Shown here piece after piece: positions 18,150 through 26,729 of a stretch of 64,000 nucleotides of DNA. How positions within the stretch are numbered: the stretch's first letter is position 1; each line of letters begins with the position of its first letter. The position numbers and the translations under genes are program-made. Under the pieces are notes generated by a model. That model searched no databases. It saw only the letters and a list, made by a program, of their open reading frames with translations, and was not told where the DNA came from. The stretch is from Bacteroidaceae bacterium (GTDB lineage Bacteria > Bacteroidota > Bacteroidia > Bacteroidales > Bacteroidaceae): contig JAFZFN010000035.1 of assembly GCA_017555875.1 (NCBI GenBank), positions 62,001 through 126,000 on the forward strand. The letters run 5' to 3'.

Positions 18150-19427
18150 ATGCTTACGATTAAACTCATCACCGAACAGACCGAACGAGTAATCAAAGGC
18201 CTAGAGAAAAAACATTTCGGCAATGCCGAAGCTACAATAAACCAGGTCATCGAGCTGGACAAGAAGCGTAGAGCTGCACAGACAGTCCTGGACAAGAACC
18301 TTGCTGAAGCCAAGCAACTGGCGGCACGCATCGGGGCACTCATGAAGGAAGGCAAGCGCGAAGAGGCAGAAGCCGTAAAGGCACAGGTGGCTGCACTAAA
18401 GCAAACCAATGCTGCACTCGAGGAAGAGATGCGCCAAGCCGCTGAAGAGACTCAACGCGTGCTCTACACCATCCCCAACATTCCCTACGACGAAGTGCCC
18501 GAAGGAGCACATGCTGAGGACAACGTCGTAGAACGCACGGGCGGTGAAGTGCCCAATTTGGGTACCAATCCTCTCCCCCATTGGGAATTGGCAAAGAAGT
18601 ACAATCTTATCGACTTTGACCTCGGTGTGAAGATTAGCGGTGCGGGATTCCCCGTATATCGCGGCAAGGGTGCTCGCCTCCAGCGTGCGCTCATCAACTT
18701 CTTCCTCGACGAAGCTCGCAACGCAGGATACGAGGAGATCATGCCTCCCACCGTAGTAAACCAAGCATCGGGCTATGGCACCGGTCAGCTCCCCGACAAG
18801 GAGGGCCAGATGTATCATTGCACCGCCGATGACTTGTACCTCATCCCCACAGCTGAGGTGCCCGTGACAAATATCTACCGTGACGTGATACTCGACGAGA
18901 AGGAGCTCCCCATCAAGAACACAGCCTACACACAATGCTTCCGTCGCGAAGCAGGCTCCTATGGTAAGGAGGTGCGTGGATTGAACCGCCTACACGAGTT
19001 CTCAAAAATCGAGATCGTACGCATCGACACTCCAGAGCACTCCAAGGAGTCACACAAGGAGATGCTCGACCATGTCGAGGGACTCGTCAAGAAGCTCGAG
19101 CTCCCCTACCGCATCTTGCGTCTGTGTGGTGGCGACATGAGCTTCACCGCCGCATTGTGCTTCGACTTTGAGGTATACTCAGCAGCGCAGGAGCGCTGGT
19201 TGGAAGTGTCATCGGTATCAAACTTCGATGCATACCAGGCAAATCGCCTGAAGTGCCGCTATCGTCGTGCCGACGACAAGAAGACCGAGCTCTGTCACAC
19301 CCTGAACGGATCTGCCTTGGCTCTGCCCCGCATACTCGCAGCCATCCTCGAGAACAACCAAACTCCCGAGGGTATTCGTATCCCCAAGGTACTGGTTCCC
19401 TACTGCGGGTTTGACATGATTGATTGA
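18150..19427 (+). CDS. serS: seryl-tRNA synthetase
   Basis: Class II synthetase charging tRNA-Ser. Residues 1-110 form the long antiparallel coiled-coil arm that grips the tRNA-Ser variable arm (KKRRAAQTVLDKNLAEAKQ). The catalytic domain shows motif 2 (CFRREAGSYGKEVRGLNRLH) and motif 3 (LNGSALALPRILAAILENNQ). At 425 residues it has the usual length. It has its own promoter and is followed by a hairpin at 19435-19481 and then a Crp/Fnr-type regulator. Confidence 0.98.
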   Translation: MLTIKLITEQTERVIKGLEKKHFGNAEATINQVIELDKKRRAAQTVLDKNLAEAKQLAARIGALMKEGKREEAEAVKAQVAALKQTNAALEEEMRQAAEETQRVLYTIPNIPYDEVPEGAHAEDNVVERTGGEVPNLGTNPLPHWELAKKYNLIDFDLGVKISGAGFPVYRGKGARLQRALINFFLDEARNAGYEEIMPPTVVNQASGYGTGQLPDKEGQMYHCTADDLYLIPTAEVPVTNIYRDVILDEKELPIKNTAYTQCFRREAGSYGKEVRGLNRLHEFSKIEIVRIDTPEHSKESHKEMLDHVEGLVKKLELPYRILRLCGGDMSFTAALCFDFEVYSAAQERWLEVSSVSNFDAYQANRLKCRYRRADDKKTELCHTLNGSALALPRILAAILENNQTPEGIRIPKVLVPYCGFDMID

Positions 19428-19434
19428 TTTGTTT

Positions 19435-19481
19435 AGTCCTGGATTCTGAATTGCACGTTTTGCACGTTCAGGATCAGGACT
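19435..19481 (+). terminator. imperfect hairpin between serS and the Crp/Fnr gene
   Basis: AGTCCTGGATTCTGAA (19435-19450) pairs with TTCAGGATCAGGACT (19467-19481) apart from one extra base and one G-T pair. The loop is a direct repeat, TTGCACG-TT-TTGCACG. There is no T-run after it, so it may be a 3'-end hairpin of serS or a leader structure of the regulator gene. Confidence 0.5.
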
Positions 19482-19514
19482 ACTCAGTATATAGGTATTA
19501 GGTAAAAAAGGAAA

Positions 19515-20216
19515 ATGGCTAAAAAGGAACTGAGCCAAGCCGAAATCACTTCGGCTATGGTCGATATGTGGACCCTCCTCACTGAAGAGCAACAGGCACT
19601 GGTGGCCCAACACTTGGAGGTGAGAAGATACAAGAAGAATCAGACGATATACTCCGAAGGAGAGAAGCCCAGCCACCTGCTGTGCCTTCTCGACGGCAAG
19701 GTGAAGATTTATCGCGAGGGCGTATGTGGGCGCAACCAGATTATGCGTATCATAAAGCCTGTGGAGTATTTCGGATATAGGGCCTACTTTGCAGACGAAC
19801 GCTTTGTCACGGCCGCGGCCGCATTCGAGGCTTCGGTAGTGTGCTGGATACCTATGGACATCATCAGCGCTCTAGTGAAAGCAAACAACAGGCTGGCTAT
19901 GTTCTTCATCAAGTTGCTATCCATCGACTTAGGCATATCGGACGAGCGCACAGTAAACCTCACACAGAAACACATCAGAGGTCGATTGGCCGAGTCGCTC
20001 ATCTTCCTCAAGGAGACCTACGGCCTGGAAGAGGACGGGGCCACTATCAGCATATTCCTCTCTCGCGAGGACCTTGCCAACCTATCCAATATGACCACGT
20101 CTAATGCGATACGCACATTGTCAAACTTCGCTTCGGAGAAGCTGATTGCCATCGACGGGCGCAAGATCAAGATCATAGACGAGATAGAGCTTGAGAAGAT
20201 CAGCCGAATAGGATAG
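19515..20216 (+). CDS. Crp/Fnr family transcriptional regulator
   Basis: A 233-residue regulator with an N-terminal cyclic-nucleotide-binding-type beta-roll (residues 30-130, with IYSEGEKPSHLLCLLDGKVK) and a C-terminal winged helix (residues 160-220, with LSREDLANLSNMTTSNAIRT). The arrangement matches Crp/Fnr proteins. The cysteine cluster of oxygen-sensing Fnr is not seen, and the exact cAMP-contact residues are not conserved, so the ligand is unknown. It lies 87 bases after serS. Its stop is followed by a perfect 28-bp palindrome shared with the convergent lipid kinase gene. Confidence 0.9.
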   Translation: MAKKELSQAEITSAMVDMWTLLTEEQQALVAQHLEVRRYKKNQTIYSEGEKPSHLLCLLDGKVKIYREGVCGRNQIMRIIKPVEYFGYRAYFADERFVTAAAAFEASVVCWIPMDIISALVKANNRLAMFFIKLLSIDLGISDERTVNLTQKHIRGRLAESLIFLKETYGLEEDGATISIFLSREDLANLSNMTTSNAIRTLSNFASEKLIAIDGRKIKIIDEIELEKISRIG

Positions 20217-20265
20217 GTCGAATAGGATAAGCCATCCCCCTAACACCACATAATACCCAACAACA

Positions 20266-20293
20266 TGGGGCGCATCAATTGATGCGCCCCATA
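20266..20293. terminator. perfect 28-bp palindrome between convergent genes
   Basis: ATGGGGCGCATCAA is followed at once by its exact reverse complement. The site lies between the ends of the regulator gene (20216) and the lipid kinase gene (20349), so a bidirectional terminator is the simplest reading; T-rich sequence follows only weakly on the plus side. Confidence 0.65.
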
Positions 20294-20348
20294 TTATATC
20301 TATTTATGCACCCATATTATAGAGGGATGCGGTGTTGCCATGCAATAC

Positions 20349-21296
20349 TCAATCGGGCACGATGAAGTTAAGATATTCGGGCATGAGAGAGATCTCCAGC
20401 GGGCAGGCATATTCCAACGTGCGTCCATCGACACAGATGCTAGCACCCTCGGCTGAGTGGAGAACGACCTTTTTAGTGCGATAGGGCTTTACCTGCTTGT
20501 GATTGAGGATTTGTCCGCGAAGTAGCATCCAGAGTCCCTGCACAAGTTGCCAAAACTCGGGACGATAGACAACCGACACGTCGAGCCACCCATTGTAAGG
20601 TACAGCGCTAGGAGTAAGTCCGTAGCCACGCGAGTTGCCCACACACACCGTCATCAGACGTTCGTTGATCACCTCGTCGTTGACCTTGAGATGCATCTTG
20701 TAGAGCTTTCGGTGTAAAAACAAGCGGAAGATGCTAATGATATACGTCGGGTTGCGCTTGCCCCAATAGTGTTTACATTCGTCAGAAATCATGATGGCCT
20801 CGGCGCCCAACCCTATGTTGACGGCCATGAGAAAATATCTCTTCTTGACCTCTTCCCCTTGTAGATAGGAGCAATATCCCACATCTATCTTGCGACGTGT
20901 GCCCTTGATGATGCAGTCGATGGCCTTCTTATAATCCTCGACACCCAATCCCCAGAAGTCGGCAAAGTCATTTCCTATACCATTGGCAATGATGCCGAAG
21001 GAGATGTCCTCGAGGCTCTCGACGGAAGATGTCATGATGCCATTGAGTGCATCGTTGATGGCCATGTCGCCTCCCACGATGACTATCGTCTTGTAACCAT
21101 TCTCCACGTACATGCGTGTGAGTCGCTCCACAGCTCCATAGTCCTCCGACTGAATGTAGTCGTACTGCACCTTCTTGAGTTCCAGATACTCTTTGATTTG
21201 ATGCCAACGACGATGCTTCTTTCTCACTCCCGCCATGGGTACATATACGATGCCCCAACGTCCGTTGCTTACTGATTCTATTGTATTATTCTTCAT
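20349..21296 (-). CDS. diacylglycerol/lipid kinase family protein
   Basis: A 315-residue protein of the DAGK catalytic-domain family (YegS/DgkB/BmrU type), which phosphorylates diacylglycerol or related lipids. The nucleotide loop reads VIVGGDMAINDALNGIM, where most members have GGDGT; the second motif is GIIANGIGNDFADFWGL. The C-terminal beta domain carries SRGYGLTPSAVPYNGWLDV and ASICVDGRTLEYACP. There is no signal or membrane segment, which fits a peripheral enzyme. The start overlaps the stop of the upstream miaA copy by 4 bases, so the two are translationally coupled. Confidence 0.85.
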   Translation of the reverse strand: MKNNTIESVSNGRWGIVYVPMAGVRKKHRRWHQIKEYLELKKVQYDYIQSEDYGAVERLTRMYVENGYKTIVIVGGDMAINDALNGIMTSSVESLEDISFGIIANGIGNDFADFWGLGVEDYKKAIDCIIKGTRRKIDVGYCSYLQGEEVKKRYFLMAVNIGLGAEAIMISDECKHYWGKRNPTYIISIFRLFLHRKLYKMHLKVNDEVINERLMTVCVGNSRGYGLTPSAVPYNGWLDVSVVYRPEFWQLVQGLWMLLRGQILNHKQVKPYRTKKVVLHSAEGASICVDGRTLEYACPLEISLMPEYLNFIVPD

Positions 21297-22243
21297 ATAT
21301 CCTTATACCTTAAATCATTGTTACTATTGTTGGACAACATTGAGCAAATCTGCTCCACCTTCTCTTCTGTCGAGAGCGTGGCGTCAATCCAATGAATGGG
21401 CACTCCACGTCGCTCCATGCCACGGAAATAGGTCATCTGACGCTTCGCAAACTGATGAATGGCAATCTCCAGCTGGCTCACCATCTCATCATACGTGAGT
21501 TGTCCGATGACGTATAATGTCAGATACTTGTACTCCAAGCCATAATATATCAAATCGTCGGGTTGCACTCCTGTAGTCAAGATGGAGCGCACCTCCTCCA
21601 CCATTCCCTGTTCGAGACGTTCGCGCAAGCGACGACTGATACGCTCTCGACGCAACTCTCGGGAAACATCCAAGCCGATGGTAAGGCTTCTTATCTCGGG
21701 AAATTCCCTGACGTTCACATCGTGGGTACGGTAATACTCCTCTATCTCGATGGCCCGTATGGCACGCTTACATGTGTCCACATCCGTGGTATTGTGCAGT
21801 TCCTTATATCCACGCAACATGTCGGTCAGTTCCTCCAGCGATTTGTCGGCCAATGCCTCTCGCAACGGTTTGTTCTCGGGCACCTCGACCAGATGATAGC
21901 CCCTCAGTACCGACTCGAGATACATGCCGGTGCCGCCACACAAGACAGGTGTCTGCCCCATGGAGCTGAGTTGCCCGAACACGTTCAGGAAGTCGCGTTG
22001 GTACTCAAACACATTGTACTTGTACCCTGCATCAACGATATCGATGAGGTGATAGGGCACCCGACGGTCACCTACCTGATATTCGCTCAGGTCCTTTCCT
22101 GTGCCCAGGTCCATCGACCGATACACTTGCCTACTGTCCGCACTGATCACGGCTGTATCCAGACGGTCAGCCAAGGCCACCGCCAAGGTGGTCTTGCCAC
22201 AGGCCGTGGGGCCAAGGATTGTCACGAGATTATACGGATTCAT
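21293..22243 (-). CDS. miaA: tRNA dimethylallyltransferase (copy 2)
   Basis: A second MiaA homologue of 316 residues. It has the P-loop LGPTACGKTTLAVALADRL, the substrate segment ISADSRQVYRSMDLGTGKDL, the motif CGGTGMYLESVLRG and the C-terminal QFAKRQMTYFRGMERRGVPI. It differs clearly from the copy at 4066-4962: the stretch after DSRQ reads GTGKDLSEYQVGDRRVPYHL instead of GTAAPT. Bacteroidetes often hold two such genes; which one modifies which tRNA set is not evident. The stop overlaps the start of the lipid kinase gene. Confidence 0.93.
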   Translation of the reverse strand: MNPYNLVTILGPTACGKTTLAVALADRLDTAVISADSRQVYRSMDLGTGKDLSEYQVGDRRVPYHLIDIVDAGYKYNVFEYQRDFLNVFGQLSSMGQTPVLCGGTGMYLESVLRGYHLVEVPENKPLREALADKSLEELTDMLRGYKELHNTTDVDTCKRAIRAIEIEEYYRTHDVNVREFPEIRSLTIGLDVSRELRRERISRRLRERLEQGMVEEVRSILTTGVQPDDLIYYGLEYKYLTLYVIGQLTYDEMVSQLEIAIHQFAKRQMTYFRGMERRGVPIHWIDATLSTEEKVEQICSMLSNNSNNDLRYKDI

Positions 22244-22306
22244 CTACTGCAATGATTTTCGTTTTTGTCATAGGAGTCATCGGGGCACAAATTTGCAAAA
22301 AAAACT

Positions 22307-22963
22307 TCAATCCGCCCAACCTTTTACCATATATTTTTTCAGCTCGGTATACAAACGCTGTACGGGCAGCCCCATCACATTAAAGTATGAGCCTTCGATG
22401 CGTTCCACTCCGATGTACCCTATCCACTCCTGTATGCCGTAGGCGCCAGCCTTATCCATGGGTCGATAATGCGAGACGTAGTGGTGTATCTCCTCTTCGG
22501 ACAATGTAGCAAAGGTGACATCGGTACGACTGACAAATGTCGTCATCCGCTCTGCATCGATGATCGTGACTCCAGTGTAGACTTGATGAGTGCGTCCGCT
22601 CAAGCCACGTATCATAGCCATTGCCTCTGCCTCATCGGCAGGTTTCCCCAACACCTTATCATCGAGGCAAACAATTGTGTCGGCCGTAATGATGAGCTCA
22701 TCGGGATGCATCGAGGCCCTGTACGCCTCGGCTTTGGCGCGAGAGATGTGGGCAGCCACATCGCCTCCCCGCAATGTGGCGGGGTAGGATTCGTCGATGC
22801 CGTCGAGCACGCGCACCTCGTAGGGATATCCCAAGCCCGCCAGGAGTTCGCGACGACGGGGCGAGTTAGAGGCCAGTACCAGCCTAGGCATCCTTCTTGA
22901 GCATGCGGCTTGATTAAGATGCTCAGCCTCTATGGTTGGTGTAGTAGTATCGTTCATCATCAT
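22307..22963 (-). CDS. maf: Maf-like nucleotide pyrophosphatase
   Basis: House-cleaning pyrophosphatase that hydrolyses non-canonical or dTTP/UTP nucleotides. The Maf signatures are LVLASNSPRRRELLAGLGYP, ADTIVCLDDKVLGKP and DKAGAYGIQEWIGYIGVERI. The ATG at 22963 follows the stop of the DUF2520 gene with no spacing, giving a protein of 218 residues with a 24-residue N-terminal extension; an internal ATG at 22891 (MPRLVLAS) would give the usual length and is a possible alternative start. Confidence 0.93.
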   Translation of the reverse strand: MMMNDTTTPTIEAEHLNQAACSRRMPRLVLASNSPRRRELLAGLGYPYEVRVLDGIDESYPATLRGGDVAAHISRAKAEAYRASMHPDELIITADTIVCLDDKVLGKPADEAEAMAMIRGLSGRTHQVYTGVTIIDAERMTTFVSRTDVTFATLSEEEIHHYVSHYRPMDKAGAYGIQEWIGYIGVERIEGSYFNVMGLPVQRLYTELKKYMVKGWAD

Positions 22964-23749
22964 TTATTGCATAATGTATTTACTTATCTGCTCGTAGATC
23001 TGTCTCAAGTCATGGTTCTCTGCAAGGGCCTCCATGTGACGTTGCATCACGTTGCCATCTCTCCTCACCGCTGGGCCTGTCTGCGCCTCTACCGGAGAGA
23101 GCACGTGCACCTTTGACGCCGTCTCATCAATCAAGGGGAGCAGTACCTCAAAGGGGATAGCTGCCTCGGATAGCAGGTCATGAGCAGCACGATACATGGC
23201 ATTGGCGAAGTTGCAAGCAAAGACGGCTGCGATGTGGAGCCGTGCTCGAACTTCGGTATCTGCTCGATAGACCCTATCAGACAGGCTATGTGCCATGGCC
23301 TCCGTTTGGGCTAGAGCATCTGCATCCGAGGCCTCGACAAACAAAGACACCTCATGCATGTCCACAGGGCGCTCCATGCTGAACGTCTGTAGGGGGTAGA
23401 GGATACCATAGTGCTTGGCTCCCTGCTGATGCCACACCCCCATGTCCACACTCCCAGCCGTATGCAGCAGCAGAGGAGTCTCCCCCACACGCTGAGCGAT
23501 CTTTTCTGCCACCAAGGGCAGTGCGCTATCGGCCACACATACGATGTACACGTCTGCATCTGCTATCACCGTGTCGAGGTCGTCGGTATAACTTATGCCC
23601 CAAGGCTCAGCCAATCGACGTGCCGAGGCCTCGGTGCGCGACCACACCTGTGCCACGTTGTGACCAGCTCTTACCAGGGCAGCGACGAGATGGGTAGCCA
23701 CACGTCCTGCCCCGAGGACTACCACTCGTTGAGATGCAACTTCTCCCAT
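22964..23749 (-). CDS. Rossmann-like / DUF2520 protein
   Basis: A 261-residue protein with an N-terminal dinucleotide-binding fold (VVVLGAGRVATHLVAALVRAGH) and a C-terminal helical DUF2520 domain (RLHIAAVFACNFANAMYRAA). The general fold is that of ProC- or HIBADH-type reductases, but no substrate is known. The start overlaps the end of the nitroreductase gene by 31 bases, and the stop abuts maf. In many Bacteroidales a KdsC-type phosphatase gene lies between this gene and maf; none is present here. Confidence 0.85.
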   Translation of the reverse strand: MGEVASQRVVVLGAGRVATHLVAALVRAGHNVAQVWSRTEASARRLAEPWGISYTDDLDTVIADADVYIVCVADSALPLVAEKIAQRVGETPLLLHTAGSVDMGVWHQQGAKHYGILYPLQTFSMERPVDMHEVSLFVEASDADALAQTEAMAHSLSDRVYRADTEVRARLHIAAVFACNFANAMYRAAHDLLSEAAIPFEVLLPLIDETASKVHVLSPVEAQTGPAVRRDGNVMQRHMEALAENHDLRQIYEQISKYIMQ

Positions 23750-24243
23750 TGCAGATGTTCCTCGTTGAAGGGTTTTCTCTCCACGGCCTTATGCCCCACG
23801 GCAACGATTGACTGCACCTCCATAGCCTCAGGTATGCCCAGTATCTCTCTCACTACGTCATCGGAGTTGCGTCCATCGATTGTCTTGCGACGACGCACCT
23901 GCACCCAGCACGACCCCAGGCCCAGCTCCTCAGCTTGTAGCTGTATCATGAGCGTCGCTATCGACGCATCCTCTATCCACACATCACTCACCGACGAGTC
24001 GGCACACACGACGATGGCCAGCGGAGCGCCATCGATGAGGCCCGACCCATGCTCCTTGCAGGCTGAGAGCGCATGCAGTTTCTCCCTGTCATCGACGAGC
24101 ACAAACTGCCATCCATTGGTACGATGCGACGAGGGAGACATCAGGGCGGCACGCATCAGCGCCACCACCTGCTCCTCAGTAAGGGGCTCTTCCGTAAACG
24201 TACGGCATGAGCGACGACTCTTAATCAGGTCCTTGAAATCCAT
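23719..24243 (-). CDS. nitroreductase family protein
   Basis: A 174-residue FMN-dependent oxidoreductase of the small nitroreductase type. FMN-binding residues are in KSRRSCRTFTEEPL near the N-terminus and in LMSPSSHRTNGWQFVLVDD; the C-terminal motif LGLGSCWVQVR lies at about residues 110-120. Such enzymes reduce nitro compounds, quinones or enones with NAD(P)H; the natural substrate is unknown. It heads the minus-strand group nitroreductase-DUF2520-maf-miaA-lipid kinase. A weak -7 box (TACCTTTA, minus, 24286-24293) lies upstream. Confidence 0.88.
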   Translation of the reverse strand: MDFKDLIKSRRSCRTFTEEPLTEEQVVALMRAALMSPSSHRTNGWQFVLVDDREKLHALSACKEHGSGLIDGAPLAIVVCADSSVSDVWIEDASIATLMIQLQAEELGLGSCWVQVRRRKTIDGRNSDDVVREILGIPEAMEVQSIVAVGHKAVERKPFNEEHLQWEKLHLNEW

Positions 24244-24387
24244 ATCCAGTAGTTCGTTTTTTTACGTATAACTCATTTTACAGGGTAAAGGTACACAAAA
24301 GCGAGCGAATAAAAGCATACATTGGGGAACAAATCGTCAAAAGAGTTGTTATTTTCGGTGTAATTAACCTTATAAACGGATAAAACA

Positions 24388-24879
24388 ATGAAAAAGATGT
24401 TTACCATGACGGCCGTCATATGCTTGGCCGCATGTGCCATCTCATGTGGCAACAAGAAAGTCAAGAACCCTCCCATCGCCTATGAGAGCTACACCGATGA
24501 AGCATATCTGGAGAATGACTCGACCATCGACGAGCTGCAGACCTACACCTACGAGGGCATGCTCCCCACAGATGCCGGCATCCCCGCCAACTATGTATTG
24601 ATCATCGACAGCTACGGCCTCAACACCGATGGCACCTACAGCCTCATCGAGAGCTACACCGAAGCCAACGGCATGACCCGCACCCACCGCGACGAGGGCG
24701 AGAAGCTGGTGTTTGTGGGCATCCCCAACGACTCCACGGCCATCGTCTATGAACTCATCTCCTACAACGACCGCCCACGCCTGCGACTCGTTGCCGAAGG
24801 CGATAGCGCACTCCACAAGATTGACCGCGACTTCAAGCGCGTGAGCCATGACATCAAGCATAAGCTACGCAGAAAATAA
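24388..24879 (+). CDS. lipoprotein with NlpE-N-like domain
   Basis: A 163-residue lipoprotein with signal peptide and lipobox AACAISCG (lipidated Cys at about residue 20). Residues 53-100 (YEGMLPTDAGIPANYVLIID, LNTDGTYSLIESYTE) resemble the N-terminal domain of the copper-response lipoprotein NlpE, though no CxxC pair is present, so metal sensing is not supported. Its upstream region has no clear -33/-7 promoter. It is followed after 49 bases by a DUF4136-like lipoprotein gene, and both probably share a transcript. Envelope maintenance is a reasonable but unproven role. Confidence 0.65.
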   Translation: MKKMFTMTAVICLAACAISCGNKKVKNPPIAYESYTDEAYLENDSTIDELQTYTYEGMLPTDAGIPANYVLIIDSYGLNTDGTYSLIESYTEANGMTRTHRDEGEKLVFVGIPNDSTAIVYELISYNDRPRLRLVAEGDSALHKIDRDFKRVSHDIKHKLRRK

Positions 24880-24928
24880 CGCATCAAACCGTTTCTTTAT
24901 AGTTTAACCCCTTAAATCCCTACCCATC

Positions 24929-25573
24929 ATGAAAAGACTTGTTCCCCTCCTCTTCGCAGGAGCCTTGCTGACCACAGCATGCGAGAAGTATCCCGACACC
25001 GATGACCTGGACAATGACTATCTCGTCTACACCAACTACGACGACGACACCGACTTCAAGACGTTCACCACCTTCTACGTCCCCGATAGCGTGCTCATCA
25101 TCGACAACAGCTCCAACAAGCCCAAGTTCCTCTATGGCACTCCCGCCTCAGACATCATCATAGCCAACTACGTGAGCGGCATGGAGCAAGCAGGCTATGT
25201 GCGCACCACAGACAAGGAGACTGCCGACCTGGGTCTTCAGATCAGCTACATCGAAGACACCTACCGCTTCCGCTACTTCAACAACAATCCCTGGTGGTAT
25301 GGCTACCCCTGGTACTGGAGCTTCGGCTATTGGGGTAACTGGGGCGGATGGTACTGGCCCTACAACATCACCTATGCCTACACCACAGGCTCCGTGCTGG
25401 CCGAGCTCGTCGATCTGCGCGACACCCCCAGCACCTCGAAGACGTTGCGCGTCGTGTGGACAAACTACATCACTGGTTTGCTCAACAGTAGCGGCTCGCT
25501 CAACACCACCTACGTGCAGAAATCCATCGAGCAGGCATTCTCTCAGTCACCCTACCTGAAAGCCGGTAAATAA
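24929..25573 (+). CDS. DUF4136-like lipoprotein
   Basis: A 214-residue lipoprotein with lipobox LLTTAC (Cys about residue 18). The arrangement fits DUF4136: KTFTTFYVPDSVLIIDNSSN, ADLGLQISYIEDTYRFRYF, and a C-terminal VWTNYITGLLNSSGSLNTTY region. A very aromatic stretch (PWWYGYPWYWSFGYWGNWGG) at about residues 125-144 is typical of this family. Function is unknown; it probably sits in the outer membrane facing the periplasm or surface. It lies between another lipoprotein gene and a beta-barrel gene in one orientation. Confidence 0.75.
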   Translation: MKRLVPLLFAGALLTTACEKYPDTDDLDNDYLVYTNYDDDTDFKTFTTFYVPDSVLIIDNSSNKPKFLYGTPASDIIIANYVSGMEQAGYVRTTDKETADLGLQISYIEDTYRFRYFNNNPWWYGYPWYWSFGYWGNWGGWYWPYNITYAYTTGSVLAELVDLRDTPSTSKTLRVVWTNYITGLLNSSGSLNTTYVQKSIEQAFSQSPYLKAGK

Positions 25574-25617
25574 AGGAATTTACCTTACAACATCCATAAC
25601 GAAAAAAACTTACGCAT

Positions 25618-26241
25618 ATGAAATCTCTCAAGCAATACGCCGTTCGCCTGGCCATGACCGTGGCCCTCATCGCAGGGATCTCTGCACCTACCAAGTCTCA
25701 GGTCTCACTCGACGCCTACTACAACGTCGACTGGCAGTTCAACATCCCCTCCAACAAGTTCGTCGACAAGGTCAGCGGATGGGGCATGAACTTCGACGCC
25801 GGCTGGTACCTCACCCCCGACATCGCCATCGGAGCCTTCATGAACTACCACACCAACAACCAGTACGTTGACCGCGCCGTGGTACACGTCTCCGACGCCA
25901 CCTCCATCTACACCGACCAGCAGCGCTCACTCTACCAGCTCCCCTTCGGTCTCACCATGCTCTACCGCATCATCGAGTCTGACTGGCAACCCTACGTAGC
26001 CATGAAGCTAGGCGCCGAGTATGCCTACACCTCCTCCTACTACAACATCTACAAGTCATCCGAGGATTCATGGGGATTCTACATGTCGCCCGAGATCGGT
26101 GTCCGCTGGTATCCCCTTCCCAATGGTGTAGGCCTCCATGCAGCTGCCTACTATAGCTTCTCTACCAACAAGTCCTCAGTCATGGGAGCCGAGCTCCACA
26201 ACCCCAGCAACTTCGGTTTCCGCCTAGGCCTGGCATTCTGA
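25618..26241 (+). CDS. outer-membrane beta-barrel protein
   Basis: A 207-residue exported protein with a signal peptide (cleavage after about residue 28) and alternating hydrophobic strands (GWGMNFDAGWYLTPDIAIGA, GFYMSPEIGVRWYPLPNGVG) ending in FGFRLGLAF, the C-terminal Phe typical of small beta-barrels. Similar to porin-like OMP_b-brl proteins. No function can be named. It is the last gene of a three-gene envelope group and is followed by a hairpin terminator. Confidence 0.8.
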   Translation: MKSLKQYAVRLAMTVALIAGISAPTKSQVSLDAYYNVDWQFNIPSNKFVDKVSGWGMNFDAGWYLTPDIAIGAFMNYHTNNQYVDRAVVHVSDATSIYTDQQRSLYQLPFGLTMLYRIIESDWQPYVAMKLGAEYAYTSSYYNIYKSSEDSWGFYMSPEIGVRWYPLPNGVGLHAAAYYSFSTNKSSVMGAELHNPSNFGFRLGLAF

Positions 26242-26274
26242 AGCAACGCTACCCCAATCTTTAAAAAAACCGAG

Positions 26275-26305
26275 AGAGGCACCCCCTGCACAGGGAGGTG
26301 CCTCT
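26275..26305 (+). terminator. terminator after the beta-barrel gene
   Basis: AGAGGCACC (26275-26283) pairs with GGTGCCTCT (26297-26305), followed by a short T-rich stretch. Confidence 0.7.
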
Positions 26306-26351
26306 ACGTTGTTTAGCCTGTTCGAGGCATTTGGAGCAAAATCATAGTGGC

Positions 26352-26729
26352 AAAAGTTCATAAATGGGTTGGCATTGGCAAGCCATCATGTCTTAATGCG
26401 GGTGTAATTAATGCAAACAGAACAACCAAGTTCCCAATATATTACAATATTTTTTCAAACTTTACCGAAGTCTTGAAAAAATATTATCACTCTAGTAAAA
26501 AAAATTGTCAACAAAGCGACAAAAAATTTTCAAAGGCTCCAAATTCCAGTTTGGACAAAGAGATACTGCAGTACCTACATAGAAGTATTGCAGTACTTAC
26601 AAAGAAGTACTCGACACTCGCTACACCCAATGCCCTGATTCTTTTTTTCGTTTTCGTCCTTTTCTTTTATCTTCGGCACCGTTGCAGCCATGCCCTACTC
26701 TGCCAATGCCAACCCATTTATGAACTTTT
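26352..26729. mobile_element. 378-bp element with perfect 29-bp terminal inverted repeats (MITE-like or invertible)
   Basis: Positions 26352-26380 are the exact reverse complement of 26701-26729 (outer end AAAAGTTCATAAATGGG, inner end TTGGCA). The 320-base interior is strongly A/T-rich, unlike its flanks, and encodes no convincing protein: the one reading frame that spans it begins and ends inside the repeats and has A/T-driven composition. No target-site duplication is seen (flanks ATAGTGGC and ATAACCTG). It could be a MITE, a remnant of an insertion sequence or a site-specifically invertible segment. Confidence 0.75.
26564..26607 (+). repeat. tandem 22-base repeat inside the inverted-repeat element
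   Basis: TACTGCAGTACCTACATAGA (26564 on) is repeated directly from 26586 as TATTGCAGTACTTACAAAGA; the 22-base units differ at 3 positions. Confidence 0.7.

Noticed and set aside
26564..26607. CRISPR-like repeats
   Set aside because: Only two adjacent 22-base units with no spacers, and no cas genes in the window.
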